Shown here in pieces: positions 18,674 to 27,476 of a DNA stretch of 64,000 nt (position 1 is its first letter; the number at the start of each line of letters is the position of its first letter). The translations under genes were made by a program, and so were the position numbers. The DNA is taken from positions 62,001-126,000 of the forward strand of contig JABGXW010000162.1 in NCBI GenBank assembly GCA_018675575.1. Reading direction: 5' to 3'. This DNA is from Bacteriovoracaceae bacterium (lineage in GTDB: Bacteria; Bdellovibrionota; Bacteriovoracia; Bacteriovoracales; Bacteriovoracaceae). Under the pieces are notes generated by a model. That model searched no databases and was not told the DNA's origin. It saw only the letters and a program-made list of their open reading frames with translations.

Positions 18674-21166
18674 ATGAATGATGAAACAAACACACCTCCA
18701 GCAGCTAATGACGGAAATATTGCTCCGGTAAATATTCAAGATGAAATGAAATCTTGCTACTTAGATTACGCCATGTCAGTTATTATTGGACGTGCCTTGC
18801 CTGATACAAGAGATGGATTAAAGCCAGTTCATAGAAGAGCACTCTATGCAATGCATGCCCTTGGAAATTATCATAATAAACCATTTCTAAAATCAGCAAG
18901 AGTTGTTGGTGATATTATTGGTAAGTACCATCCGCATGGTGATTCAGCTGTTTATAATACGATTGTTAGAATGGCACAAAATTTCTCTATGAGATATACA
19001 TTGGTTGATGGCCAAGGAAACTTTGGTTCAATCGATGGTGATAATGCTGCTGCTATGAGATACACAGAAATTAGAATGAAGAAACTTTCAGAGGAAATGC
19101 TGAAAGATTTAGATAAAGAAACAATTGATTGGCAGCCAAACTATGATGAATCATTAAAAGAGCCAAAAGTTCTTCCAACGAAAATTCCAGCATTATTGGT
19201 AAATGGTTCCGCCGGAATTGCTGTTGGTATGGCGACAAATATTCCACCACATAATTTAACTGAAATAATGGATGGCCTTAATTTATTATTGGATTCACCA
19301 GCAACATCAATAGATGAATTGATGCGAGTGGTTAGGGGCCCCGATTTTCCAACAGCTGGTTCTATTCAAGGAACAGAAGGATTTAAATCTGCTTATCATA
19401 CCGGTAAAGGCATTATTCAAGTACGTGCTAAATCTGATATTGAGCAAATGAAAAAAGGAGACAGAGAGAGAATTGTTATTACAGAGCTCCCCTATCAAGT
19501 AAACAAGGCGAGGTTAATTGAAAAAATTGCTGAGCTAGTGAATGCAAAAACAATTACAGGAATTTCAGATCTAAGGGACGAGTCTTCAAGAGAGGGAATA
19601 CGAGTTGCTATAGATTTAAAGAAAGGTGAAATAGGCACAGTCATTTTAAATAGACTATATAAGATGACTCAAATGCAAGTTTCGTTTGGTATTATCTTCC
19701 TCTCTATATTAAATGGTCAGCCTAAAGTTTTAAATTTAAAAGAGATGCTGCAAGCATTTATTGATCATAGGCGTGAAGTCGTTATTCGAAGAACTGTTTA
19801 CGAATTAAAGAAAGCAAAACAAAGAGCTCATATCTTAGAAGGCTTAAAGACCTGTGTAGAAAATATTGATGCCATTGTTGAGATGATTAAAAAATCTCAA
19901 GGACCTGCTGAAGCCAAAGAAAAATTAATGTCTGGTTATTCTCTTTCTGAAATACAGGCGCAAGCTATTTTGGATATGAGATTACAAAGATTAACTGGAC
20001 TTGAAAGAGATAAAATAATTGCTGATTACAATGCTATCTTAAAAGAAATCGCTCGATTAGAAGGAATTCTAGGATCTGAGCAACAAATTAAAACAATAAT
20101 CAGAACTGAATTTGAAGAAATTAATGAAGCTTACGGTGACGAAAGAAGAACTGAAATTATCGCTAAAGCTGATGAAATTATGATTGAAGATCTGATTAAA
20201 AAAGAAGAAGTTATTGTGACTATTACTCATCGTGGTTATATCAAGCGTATGACGATGGATACTTATAGGACTCAAAAACGTGGTGGAACAGGTGTTAAAG
20301 GAGCCAAAGGAGCAGATGAAGATTTTTTCACTGATATTTTTACTTCTAATACTCATGACACAATTCTTTTCTTCACTAGCCGTGGACAAGTTTTTTCTAA
20401 AAAAGTTTATCAAATTCCAGAAGGCACTAGAACTGCAAAGGGAAGAAACTTAGCAAACCTGGTTCAAATTCCATCTGGTGAAAAAATCAAAGAAATTCTT
20501 TGTATTCCCCATAATGCAAACTTTGAAGATCAATTTCTAATCTGTGCGACAGAGAGAGGGATTGTTAAGAAATCTAAATTAAGTGAATTCCAAAAAATAA
20601 AGCAATCCGGACTAAAAGCTATTAAAATTCAAGATGGAGATAATTTCTTATCTGCAAGAATTACTAATGGTGAGAAAGATGTGCTTCTTTGCTCTAACGG
20701 CGGGAAAATAATACGTTTTGCAGAAGAAGATTGCCGCCCTATGGGTAGAGTTTCTCAAGGTGTTAAAGGCATCCAAATCAACAATAGTGAAAAGATTATT
20801 GGCATGGAAATTATTGACGACTCAGTTGAAATTCTATCAGTAACTGAAAATGGTTATGGAAAAAGAACTAGTGTAAGTCAGTATAGAAAACAAACTCGTG
20901 GTGGAAAAGGTATTTTGGCGATGAGACTTACTGACAAAAATGGACAGATTGTTGCCATTAAACCTGTAACAGATAAAGACGATCTTATGATCGTTACAAA
21001 TAATGGACAGGTTATTAGAACAAATATTTCTGGAATTTCACTAATGGGCAGAGCAACTCAGGGTGTAAGAATTATTAAACTAAAAGACGGGGAATCTGTA
21101 GTAGCAATTGAAAAAGTTGCTCAATCTGAAGCTGAATCTGAATCAGATGAAAATCCTGTTACATAA
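18674..21166 (+). CDS. gyrA: DNA gyrase subunit A
   Basis: Breakage-reunion subunit. The 830 residues include the catalytic tyrosine Y130 in [11 protein letters not shown] and, in the C-terminal DNA-wrapping propeller, the GyrA box QKRGGTG near 535, which separates gyrase from topoisomerase IV. In the quinolone-determining region the sequence [15 protein letters not shown] has Ser at the position of E. coli S83 but Asn at that of D87. A TPR lipoprotein gene overlaps the 3' end. Confidence 0.98.
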   Translation: MNDETNTPPAANDGNIAPVNIQDEMKSCYLDYAMSVIIGRALPDTRDGLKPVHRRALYAMHALGNYHNKPFLKSARVVGDIIGKYHPHGDSAVYNTIVRMAQNFSMRYTLVDGQGNFGSIDGDNAAAMRYTEIRMKKLSEEMLKDLDKETIDWQPNYDESLKEPKVLPTKIPALLVNGSAGIAVGMATNIPPHNLTEIMDGLNLLLDSPATSIDELMRVVRGPDFPTAGSIQGTEGFKSAYHTGKGIIQVRAKSDIEQMKKGDRERIVITELPYQVNKARLIEKIAELVNAKTITGISDLRDESSREGIRVAIDLKKGEIGTVILNRLYKMTQMQVSFGIIFLSILNGQPKVLNLKEMLQAFIDHRREVVIRRTVYELKKAKQRAHILEGLKTCVENIDAIVEMIKKSQGPAEAKEKLMSGYSLSEIQAQAILDMRLQRLTGLERDKIIADYNAILKEIARLEGILGSEQQIKTIIRTEFEEINEAYGDERRTEIIAKADEIMIEDLIKKEEVIVTITHRGYIKRMTMDTYRTQKRGGTGVKGAKGADEDFFTDIFTSNTHDTILFFTSRGQVFSKKVYQIPEGTRTAKGRNLANLVQIPSGEKIKEILCIPHNANFEDQFLICATERGIVKKSKLSEFQKIKQSGLKAIKIQDGDNFLSARITNGEKDVLLCSNGGKIIRFAEEDCRPMGRVSQGVKGIQINNSEKIIGMEIIDDSVEILSVTENGYGKRTSVSQYRKQTRGGKGILAMRLTDKNGQIVAIKPVTDKDDLMIVTNNGQVIRTNISGISLMGRATQGVRIIKLKDGESVVAIEKVAQSEAESESDENPVT

Positions 21167-21992
21167 AAATATAAAATTAATAAATAAGAAGAAAACGAGA
21201 GGGCTCGCGAAACCTCTCATTTTCTTAATTAGTATATTATTAAATTCATGTATGTTCGATTTTACCCCTCAAATACATAAAGAAATTTTGAAGGCGCAGA
21301 AACTTATTATTGAGCAAAAATATAAAGATGCGATTTCTATTTACGAAAGAATTTTAAAAGAAAGCCCTGAGAATGAAATTAAAGTAAAAATTTTTTATCA
21401 GCTTGGAGATCTTTTATCTATTAACCTATCAAAAAATAAAAAAGCTATTTATTATTATAATAAGATTCAAAAAGTGACAGCAGATCCTCTGTGGTTAATG
21501 AAATCGGAAGAACGAATTGGAGAAGTTAGTTTTAGGTATCTAAGAGATTATCATCAAGCTTTTAAATCATATAAAAAACTATCTTCGTTTAAGCCAAGGT
21601 TAAAAAACTTCGACTTTTATGAATATAGAATGGCCCTTTCTTTGCTTCAGGACAAAAAGTATAAAAAATCCGAAAGAAACTTCATACGGATATCTAAATT
21701 AAGTAACCATGCATACAGCCTTAGAAGCAAGTACCAATTGGGTCATTTATATTTTGAACAAAAGAAATGGAGAGATTCAATTACTACCTGGAATAGCTAT
21801 CTAAAGTATGAACAAAGAAAAGAATATATTATTCGAACAAAGTTTTTATTAGCAAATGCATATGAAACTATTGAAGAACTTAAAAAAGCTTACGATCTTT
21901 ATTATTCAATCCTTGGTGATTACCCTCACGTAGAAGTTGTTCAGTCTCGACTAAAATCAATTTACGCTAGACGTATTGCGAGAAAGAGATAA
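21147..21992 (+). CDS. TPR-repeat lipoprotein, BamD/YfiO-like layout
   Basis: Predicted lipoprotein of 281 residues. The ATG at 21147, overlapping gyrA by 20 bases, leads into a basic, hydrophobic signal ([17 protein letters not shown]) with a lipobox-like LNSC. The mature part is helical, with repeated TPR-type units such as [21 protein letters not shown] and [21 protein letters not shown] longer TTG start at 21108 is possible but would put 13 residues before the signal. It ends one base into the next gene. The role is unknown; TPR lipoproteins commonly act in envelope assembly. Confidence 0.7.
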   Translation: MKILLHKNIKLINKKKTRGLAKPLIFLISILLNSCMFDFTPQIHKEILKAQKLIIEQKYKDAISIYERILKESPENEIKVKIFYQLGDLLSINLSKNKKAIYYYNKIQKVTADPLWLMKSEERIGEVSFRYLRDYHQAFKSYKKLSSFKPRLKNFDFYEYRMALSLLQDKKYKKSERNFIRISKLSNHAYSLRSKYQLGHLYFEQKKWRDSITTWNSYLKYEQRKEYIIRTKFLLANAYETIEELKKAYDLYYSILGDYPHVEVVQSRLKSIYARRIARKR

Positions 21993-22192
21993 TGTTGATT
22001 GACAAAAAGTTATTAAAATCTCTTGGACTTGCGTTAAGTTTGCCTTCAACAATTATTTTTATGGCCGTTTTATGTAAAGAGCTTGTAAATTCAGATGTAC
22101 TTTCTAAGACTTGGGCAATAATACTATTTCTTGCTGTAATTCTAAATACCCTATTCATGATGGTTTATTATGCTTTTCGTAACAAAGATTAA
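21992..22192 (+). CDS. Small two-helix membrane protein, AtpI/AtpZ-like
   Basis: Sixty-six residues with two membrane helices (about 8-28 and 40-62) and a short charged tail YYAFRNKD. Size, topology and position upstream of atpB resemble AtpZ/AtpI-type accessory proteins of F0. No diagnostic residue is clear, so the family call is tentative. Its ATG overlaps the preceding stop by one base, and the next gene starts inside it (23-base overlap). Confidence 0.5.
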   Translation: MLIDKKLLKSLGLALSLPSTIIFMAVLCKELVNSDVLSKTWAIILFLAVILNTLFMMVYYAFRNKD

Positions 22193-22544
22193 TCTTAAAA
22201 GATATTTAATACTGATTATTCTCTCTACTGCCACCTGTTTTTACTTTGCTGAAAATAGACAAGAAATTATAGGAATTACTATAGCAATGTTGTTTACAAC
22301 AATAAGTCAGCTAGCTCTGACTGAAGCAGTGTGTCTGCTTACAGATATGACTTCAAACCTTAGTGAAAAGCAAAAAAAGAAAAAATTAATCATTTTCATG
22401 ATACTAAAGCTATTTTTCTTATTTTTGGGGCTAGGTTTGGGTGTACATTTTATGGGCAAAAGAGTAATAATTCCTGTAATTAACTATATATTACAAATTT
22501 CAGCGCTGGGCGTCAGCCTTCGTACCATAGATTCGGAAAGTTGA
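22170..22544 (+). CDS. AtpI-like integral membrane protein
   Basis: A 124-residue protein with four predicted membrane segments (about 12-27, 33-55, 75-96, 102-118) and a lysine-rich loop EKQKKKKL between the second and third. The four-helix plan next to atpB matches the ATP synthase subunit I group, which assists c-ring assembly or metal uptake, but sequence similarity cannot be judged by eye. The start ATG overlaps the preceding gene by 23 bases; its stop is two bases before the atpB start. Confidence 0.5.
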   Translation: MLFVTKINLKRYLILIILSTATCFYFAENRQEIIGITIAMLFTTISQLALTEAVCLLTDMTSNLSEKQKKKKLIIFMILKLFFLFLGLGLGVHFMGKRVIIPVINYILQISALGVSLRTIDSES

Positions 22545-22546
22545 TT

Positions 22547-23323
22547 ATGAAAAGACTTCTATTTTTAGTAACAATATTAATCTCTTTTGAGGCCATTGCA
22601 AGCGGTGGATACACTTATATTGGTGTGCTTGCAAAAGCAGCTCATATTCCTGAAAAAGAACATATTTTAACTTTTATTTTTATTGGTTTGCTAATTATTT
22701 GCGGTGGTCTTCTATATAGAATTAAATTAGGAAAAATTAAAAATAAAATAATTCCAGATAAAGGAATTACTTTTAGAAATATGGTTGAAGCTTATGGATC
22801 ATTTATCTATGGAGAATGTAAAGCCGTTCTTGGTGATAAAGACGCTTCAAAATACTTTCCTTATGTTGCAACTATCTTTTTAGTTATTTTAGTTTCCAAT
22901 CTTATTGGATTAATTCCAGGTTTTGCCCCCCCAACAGCAGCATTAAATACAACATTAGCTATCGGAATCTTTTCATTTTGCTACTACAATTTGAAAGGTA
23001 TTAAAGAGCAAGGCTTTATTAATTATATTAAACATTTTTGTGGACCAATGTGGGTTTTAGCAGCACTCATTTTTCCAATCGAAATATTATCAAATATTAT
23101 TAGACCAGTTTCCCTTGCATTAAGACTCCAGGGGAACATGATGGGTGACCATACTGTGATGGCGACGTTTACAGATCTAGCTCCATTTATTGTACCTATT
23201 CCATTTTATTTATTAGGTATCCTTGTTTGTATAATTCAAGCATATGTTTTTACGATGTTATCAATGGTTTATCTTAGTTTAGCTACAGAACACCACGATC
23301 ATGATGAATCTCACGCTCACTAA
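22547..23323 (+). CDS. atpB: ATP synthase F0 subunit a
   Basis: Proton half-channel subunit. The ATG at 22547 follows GGAAAG and is preferred to TTG at 22541. The 258 residues begin with a signal-like MKRLLFLVTILISFEAIA. Helices include the functional segment ISNIIRPVSLALRLQGNMMGDHTV, where the R in SLALRLQGNM is the essential arginine facing the c-ring. The tail is histidine-rich (EHHDHDESHAH). F0 a and c are here, 20 kb from the F1 operon at the window start, so the ATP synthase genes are split. Confidence 0.96.
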   Translation: MKRLLFLVTILISFEAIASGGYTYIGVLAKAAHIPEKEHILTFIFIGLLIICGGLLYRIKLGKIKNKIIPDKGITFRNMVEAYGSFIYGECKAVLGDKDASKYFPYVATIFLVILVSNLIGLIPGFAPPTAALNTTLAIGIFSFCYYNLKGIKEQGFINYIKHFCGPMWVLAALIFPIEILSNIIRPVSLALRLQGNMMGDHTVMATFTDLAPFIVPIPFYLLGILVCIIQAYVFTMLSMVYLSLATEHHDHDESHAH

Positions 23324-23360
23324 TTAAACTTTAACTAATAGGATTCTTTAAGGAGAACAC

Positions 23361-23654
23361 ATGAAAAAACTTATTTATTTACTACCTTTACTACTTGTTT
23401 CAAATACTGCTTTCGCAGCTGTAGGAACTGCCCTCACAAGTGCTGAGTCAAATAAAGCTATTGCTTATTTTTTAGCAATGTCTATCGCTGCTTTTGGTGG
23501 AACTGCTGCTCAGTCTAAAGCTGCCGCTGTGGCACTTGAAGGTATCGCTAGAAACCCATCTGCCGCTGCAAAGATTCAAACACCAATGATTCTTTCTTTC
23601 GCGTTAATGGAATCACTTGTGATCTTTACTCTTATCTCAGTATTTCTAATATAA
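23361..23654 (+). CDS. atpE: ATP synthase F0 subunit c
   Basis: Rotor ring subunit. The 97 residues consist of an N-terminal signal-like segment (MKKLIYLLPLLLVSNTAFA) followed by the two-helix hairpin. The polar loop contains ARNP, and the proton-binding glutamate lies in FALMESLVIF in the second helix. Most c subunits are about 75-80 residues; the extra length is the leader. A strong AAGGAG site precedes the ATG, and a terminator follows 25 bases after the stop. Confidence 0.95.
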   Translation: MKKLIYLLPLLLVSNTAFAAVGTALTSAESNKAIAYFLAMSIAAFGGTAAQSKAAAVALEGIARNPSAAAKIQTPMILSFALMESLVIFTLISVFLI

Positions 23655-23679
23655 TTTACGCACAGCAGAGCAAATAAGG

Positions 23680-23707
23680 AAAAGGGCCTAGATTGGGGCC
23701 CTTTTTT
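23680..23707 (+). terminator. Rho-independent terminator after atpE
   Basis: AAAAGGGCC (23680-23688) pairs with GGCCCTTTT (23697-23705) around an 8-base loop, followed by T's. It ends the gyrA-atpE transcript before the riboflavin operon. Confidence 0.9.
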
Positions 23708-23727
23708 ATGCCTTGCGTATAAAATTT

Positions 23728-23743
23728 GCCCCCATAGAACCAA
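23728..23743 (-). repeat. Variant copy of the GGTTCTAT palindromic repeat
   Basis: On the minus strand this reads GGTTCTATGGGGGC, identical over 14 bases to the first mnmE unit (7866-7879). The plus-strand flank ACCAATATC also matches the flank of the third mnmE unit at 7931-7939. It lies in the gap between the atpE terminator and ribD. Confidence 0.55.
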
Positions 23744-23784
23744 TATCAATTTACAGAGTGCATAAATTCATGGTTTAAATCATT

Positions 23785-23812
23785 CTAGAGAAATAGAACC
23801 AAGGGTCTCTAG
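23785..23812 (+). promoter_or_regulatory. Inverted repeat around the ribD ribosome site
   Basis: CTAGAGA (23785-23791) and TCTCTAG (23806-23812) form a perfect 7-bp stem whose loop ends in AAGGG, the likely ribosome-binding site of ribD. The ATG is three bases after the stem. This could modulate ribD translation; it is not an FMN riboswitch. Confidence 0.4.
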
Positions 23813-23815
23813 CAA

Positions 23816-24925
23816 ATGAATCAAGACAATAAATTCATGTCTTTAGCTTTAAAAGAAGCACTAAAGGGTTATGGTAAGGTATCTCCGAATCCGCTGGTTG
23901 GTGCAGTTGTTGTAAAAAATGAAAAAGTTATTTCAGTAGGACACCATGAAAAGTTTGGTGAAGATCATGCTGAAGTCATGGCGCTAGAAAAATTAACAAA
24001 AGAAGTAATTGCTGAGTCTACATTATATGTAACTTTAGAACCGTGTTGTCATACAAATAAAAAAACACCACCTTGTACAAAATTGCTTTTAGAAAAAAAA
24101 CCAAAACGAATTGTCATTTGCAATGTCGACCCTAATCCAGAAGTTTCAAGTAAAGGAATTCAGGTTTTACGAGATGCTGGGATTCAAGTTGATCAAGGAG
24201 TGCTTGAAGAAGAAGGCAGAAAATTAAATAAAATATTTTTTAAATTTATGAAAACAGGACTCCCATGGGTTCATTTAAAATACGCGCAAACTTTAGATGG
24301 AAAAGTGTCTGCAATTACAGGTGATAGTAAATGGATAAGTGATCTGGATGCTCTAAAAGAAGTTCATCATTTAAGACTTGGCCATGATGCTATATTAATT
24401 GGTAAAAATACTGTTCTGTCAGATGATCCATCTCTTACGATTCGTTATGGGTTTGAGACGATTAAAGACTGCCCCTATAGGGTCATAATTGGTGAACTAC
24501 CGAGATTAGATTTAAAGAGTAAAGTATTTAATGATAAATTTGTTTCTAAAACAATAATCATTTGTATAGACAATGAAACGAATAGAAAGCTCGCTCTTGA
24601 CTTTATATCTAAAGGTATTGATATTGCCTTTATTTTCGATACAGATAAAATTATTTCTACTGATAAGATTTTAAAAGCATTGGCCGAAAGAAATATACAT
24701 TCTATTATCGTAGAAGGTGGATCAAAAATAATTTCACAATTTATAATAGAAAAGAACATAGACCAAATTACGTCATATATAGCACCTAAAATTATTGGCT
24801 CTGGTAAAGATTTTTTTTGTCATACTGGAATTGAAAAAATGTCTGATGCTTTGAACTTCAAGAATCCTGTTTATAGGATATTGAACGATCAAATTGTTAT
24901 GGATGCCGAAGGAGTGATGGCGTAA
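23816..24925 (+). CDS. ribD: Bifunctional riboflavin deaminase/reductase RibD
   Basis: Second and third steps of riboflavin synthesis from GTP: deamination of the pyrimidine, then reduction of its ribosyl side chain. The 369 residues show an N-terminal zinc deaminase domain (HAE 51-53; Cys77/Cys78 and Cys87 in LEPCCHTNKKTPPC) and a reductase domain from about 155 (HLKYAQTLDGKVSA, later IIVEGGSKIISQF). It is first in the rib operon, and its stop overlaps the ribE start by one base. Confidence 0.96.
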   Translation: MNQDNKFMSLALKEALKGYGKVSPNPLVGAVVVKNEKVISVGHHEKFGEDHAEVMALEKLTKEVIAESTLYVTLEPCCHTNKKTPPCTKLLLEKKPKRIVICNVDPNPEVSSKGIQVLRDAGIQVDQGVLEEEGRKLNKIFFKFMKTGLPWVHLKYAQTLDGKVSAITGDSKWISDLDALKEVHHLRLGHDAILIGKNTVLSDDPSLTIRYGFETIKDCPYRVIIGELPRLDLKSKVFNDKFVSKTIIICIDNETNRKLALDFISKGIDIAFIFDTDKIISTDKILKALAERNIHSIIVEGGSKIISQFIIEKNIDQITSYIAPKIIGSGKDFFCHTGIEKMSDALNFKNPVYRILNDQIVMDAEGVMA

Positions 24926-25575
24926 TGTTCACTGGACTAGTTAAAGAGATTGGAACAATTAAAACAATTAAGAATATTTCTGAAGGTTTAGAAATCTCTG
25001 TCTTGTGTCATGACTTAATAACTGAAATTAAGACTGATGATTCAGTTGCCCTTGATGGTGTTTGCCAGACGGTCGTATCCTATGGATTAAATGATTTTAC
25101 TGTTCAGACAATTGGTGCAACTTTGGGAAAGACGACATTGGGTATATTAAAACCTGGATATAAGGTTAATTTAGAGTTAGCTCTAAAAGCTTCTGATCGT
25201 CTAGGTGGTCATATGGTTCAAGGCCATGTCAATACCACAAGCAAACTTCAGTCTATTCAAAAAAAGGGTGAAAACTATTTGTTAGAATTTTCATTAGAAG
25301 ATGAGAATCGAAAATATGTTATCAACGAAGGATCGATTTCGATTAATGGAATCTCCTTAACCGTATGTTCAGTAAGTGATTTCTCACATAGCTTTATAGT
25401 TTCTATCATCCCGCATTCTTATCATCATACTAACTTGGTAAATTTGAGTGTAGGAAATTTAGTAAATATAGAATTTGATGTGATCTCAAAATATGTTGAG
25501 AACATGTTGAAATATACAAATAATAATTTTACGAATTCTATTACAAATGATTGGTTATCATCAAAAGGTTTTTAA
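24925..25575 (+). CDS. ribE: Riboflavin synthase alpha subunit
   Basis: Dismutates two lumazines into riboflavin. The 216 residues comprise two tandem lumazine-binding barrels: N-terminal MFTGLVKEIGTI with DGVCQTVV, then GGHMVQGHVN with a second copy SINGISLTVCSV. The one-base overlap with ribD and 27-base gap to the next gene support an operon. Confidence 0.96.
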   Translation: MFTGLVKEIGTIKTIKNISEGLEISVLCHDLITEIKTDDSVALDGVCQTVVSYGLNDFTVQTIGATLGKTTLGILKPGYKVNLELALKASDRLGGHMVQGHVNTTSKLQSIQKKGENYLLEFSLEDENRKYVINEGSISINGISLTVCSVSDFSHSFIVSIIPHSYHHTNLVNLSVGNLVNIEFDVISKYVENMLKYTNNNFTNSITNDWLSSKGF

Positions 25576-25602
25576 ACTTTTAATGAATAAAAAGGAAGAA
25601 AT

Positions 25603-26232
25603 ATGTTTAATGTAATTGAAGAAGCTATAGAGGATATTAAAAAAGGAAAAATGGTCGTCGTGGTTGATGATGAAAATCGCGAAAATGAAGGCGATCTAAT
25701 TATGGCAGCACAATATGTTACACCTGATACAATTAATTTTATGGCCGGCAAGGGCAGAGGGCTTATTTGTACTCCCATCACTACCGAAAGAGCATTTGAA
25801 ATGAAGCTGACACCTATGGTGGATGCCAATGATTCACTTCACTATACTGCCTTCACAGAAAGTATCGATTATATTGGGGCAGGAACTGGAATTAGCACTC
25901 AAGCGAGATCACTAACTGTTAAGGCGTTAAATCATAATAATACACAAGCAGATGAGCTAGTGAGACCCGGTCATATTTTTCCACTAATAGCCAGAGATGG
26001 TGGTGTTCTTGAAAGGGCTGGACATACAGAAGCCGCGATTGATTTAATAAAACTTGCAGGATTAAATCCAGTGGGTGTTATATGTGAAATTTTGAATGAA
26101 GATGGGACAATGGCACGAATTCCAGATCTTTTAAGGTTTTCCAAAAGATTTGAATTGAAACTGATTACAATTGAAGACTTGATTACATATAGACTAACTA
26201 AAGAACAACCTTTATCTCAATTATTACAATAG
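25603..26232 (+). CDS. ribB: 3,4-dihydroxy-2-butanone 4-phosphate synthase
   Basis: Forms the four-carbon unit of riboflavin from ribulose 5-phosphate. The 209 residues end without a GTP cyclohydrolase II domain, so this is a single-function RibB rather than a RibBA fusion. Catalytic motifs are VDDENRENEGD (21-31), GRGLICTPIT, and RPGHIFPLIARDGGVLERAGHTEAA with the metal-site histidine. GTP cyclohydrolase II must be encoded elsewhere. Confidence 0.96.
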   Translation: MFNVIEEAIEDIKKGKMVVVVDDENRENEGDLIMAAQYVTPDTINFMAGKGRGLICTPITTERAFEMKLTPMVDANDSLHYTAFTESIDYIGAGTGISTQARSLTVKALNHNNTQADELVRPGHIFPLIARDGGVLERAGHTEAAIDLIKLAGLNPVGVICEILNEDGTMARIPDLLRFSKRFELKLITIEDLITYRLTKEQPLSQLLQ

Positions 26233-26241
26233 GAGAAAATC

Positions 26242-26709
26242 ATGAATATATTAGAAGGACAGTTAAATGCAGAAGGACTTAAGTTCGGTGTTGTTGTTGG
26301 AAGATTTAATGAATTCATATCTGGAAAACTTTTAGAAGGTACTGTTGATTGTATAAAAAGACATAGTACAGAAGAAAATAATATTGATGTTGCGTGGGTA
26401 CCTGGAAGTTTTGAAATACCACTGATGGCAAAAAAGTTAGCAGCAACAAAAAAGTACGACGCAATTATTTGCTTAGGAGCCGTCATCAGAGGAAGTACTC
26501 CTCACTTTGATTATGTTTCTTCAGAAGTTGCTAAGGGAATTTCAAGAGTAAGCCTTGATACAGAAATACCTGTATCTTTTGGTGTGATTACCACTGACAA
26601 TTTAGAACAAGCCATTGAAAGAGCAGGTACGAAGTCTGGAAATAAAGGCTGGGATGCAGCGATGTCGGCCATAGAAATGGCAAGCATGATTAGACGTTAC
26701 GAATTATGA
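26242..26709 (+). CDS. ribH: 6,7-dimethyl-8-ribityllumazine synthase
   Basis: Penultimate riboflavin enzyme, joining the pyrimidine with dihydroxybutanone phosphate. The 155 residues match family length and contain [26 protein letters not shown] and SFGVITTDN. The start follows AGGAG. The 3' end overlaps the convergent methyltransferase gene by 13 bases. Confidence 0.97.
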   Translation: MNILEGQLNAEGLKFGVVVGRFNEFISGKLLEGTVDCIKRHSTEENNIDVAWVPGSFEIPLMAKKLAATKKYDAIICLGAVIRGSTPHFDYVSSEVAKGISRVSLDTEIPVSFGVITTDNLEQAIERAGTKSGNKGWDAAMSAIEMASMIRRYEL

Positions 26710-27476
26710 TTAAAGTATGCATATAAAAATATAGCTGTTGCAGAGGCGGCATTAAAGTGTTGAACTTCATCATTCATTTCGATTTTTATAATATGATCAC
26801 TTATTTTTAAAATCGACTCTTCAATGCCATGCCCTTCACTACCCACAATTAAACAAGACTTTTTCTTAAACTCAAATTTTCTTAATGATTTAGATTGATC
26901 TGCATTAGCGAAGGAAATAACCTCGTAACCTTTAGACTGTAGTTCTGTTAGACGTACTTTAAGATCATTAGTTTTCTCAATATTACAAAAGAAAACATTA
27001 CCCATGGAAACACGAATAGCTCTTTTGACATGTGGATGACAAGATTTTGAATCTATCAATATATTTAAAACATTGAAACCGGCTGCTGAGCGGATAATTG
27101 AACCGACATTTTCTGGACTAGTTAATCCATTTAAGACAAGAATAGCTTGATTTTCATTTAGCGTATTTATAATTGGTCTTTCACAAATTGCCATTATTCC
27201 ACCATGATATGACTGACCTACGAGTTTATTTATTTGCGAATCAGGTAGGCAATAAACTTGATTGATTTTACTGAATGAAGATTTATATTGTTCATATAAT
27301 GACTCTGAAGTTAATAGTTTTAAAATATTAACATTACAGGAAATGGCTTTATTTATAACTTTATGGCCTTCAATTAATATTAAGTTTTCATTAAATAACT
27401 GCGAACTCTTAAATGATATGAATGTAGAAATATTAGGATCATTAATCTTATCTATTTTTATTATCTCATGAGTCAT
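26697..27476 (-). CDS. SpoU/TrmH-family RNA 2'-O-methyltransferase
   Basis: A SPOUT-fold methyltransferase of 259 residues. Motif 1 is [16 protein letters not shown], motif 2 [15 protein letters not shown] and motif 3 contains [13 protein letters not shown]; together they form the trefoil-knot SAM site. An N-terminal substrate-recognition domain occupies about residues 1-100. The exact target (tRNA or 23S rRNA) cannot be read from sequence. Its ATG overlaps the uvrA stop in ATGA, so it is translated with uvrA. Confidence 0.85.
   Translation of the reverse strand: MTHEIIKIDKINDPNISTFISFKSSQLFNENLILIEGHKVINKAISCNVNILKLLTSESLYEQYKSSFSKINQVYCLPDSQINKLVGQSYHGGIMAICERPIINTLNENQAILVLNGLTSPENVGSIIRSAAGFNVLNILIDSKSCHPHVKRAIRVSMGNVFFCNIEKTNDLKVRLTELQSKGYEVISFANADQSKSLRKFEFKKKSCLIVGSEGHGIEESILKISDHIIKIEMNDEVQHFNAASATAIFLYAYFNHNS

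Noticed and set aside
23708-23815. Possible FMN riboswitch before ribD
   Set aside because: The leader is only about 105 bases and lacks the conserved RFN-element segments; only a short hairpin is present.
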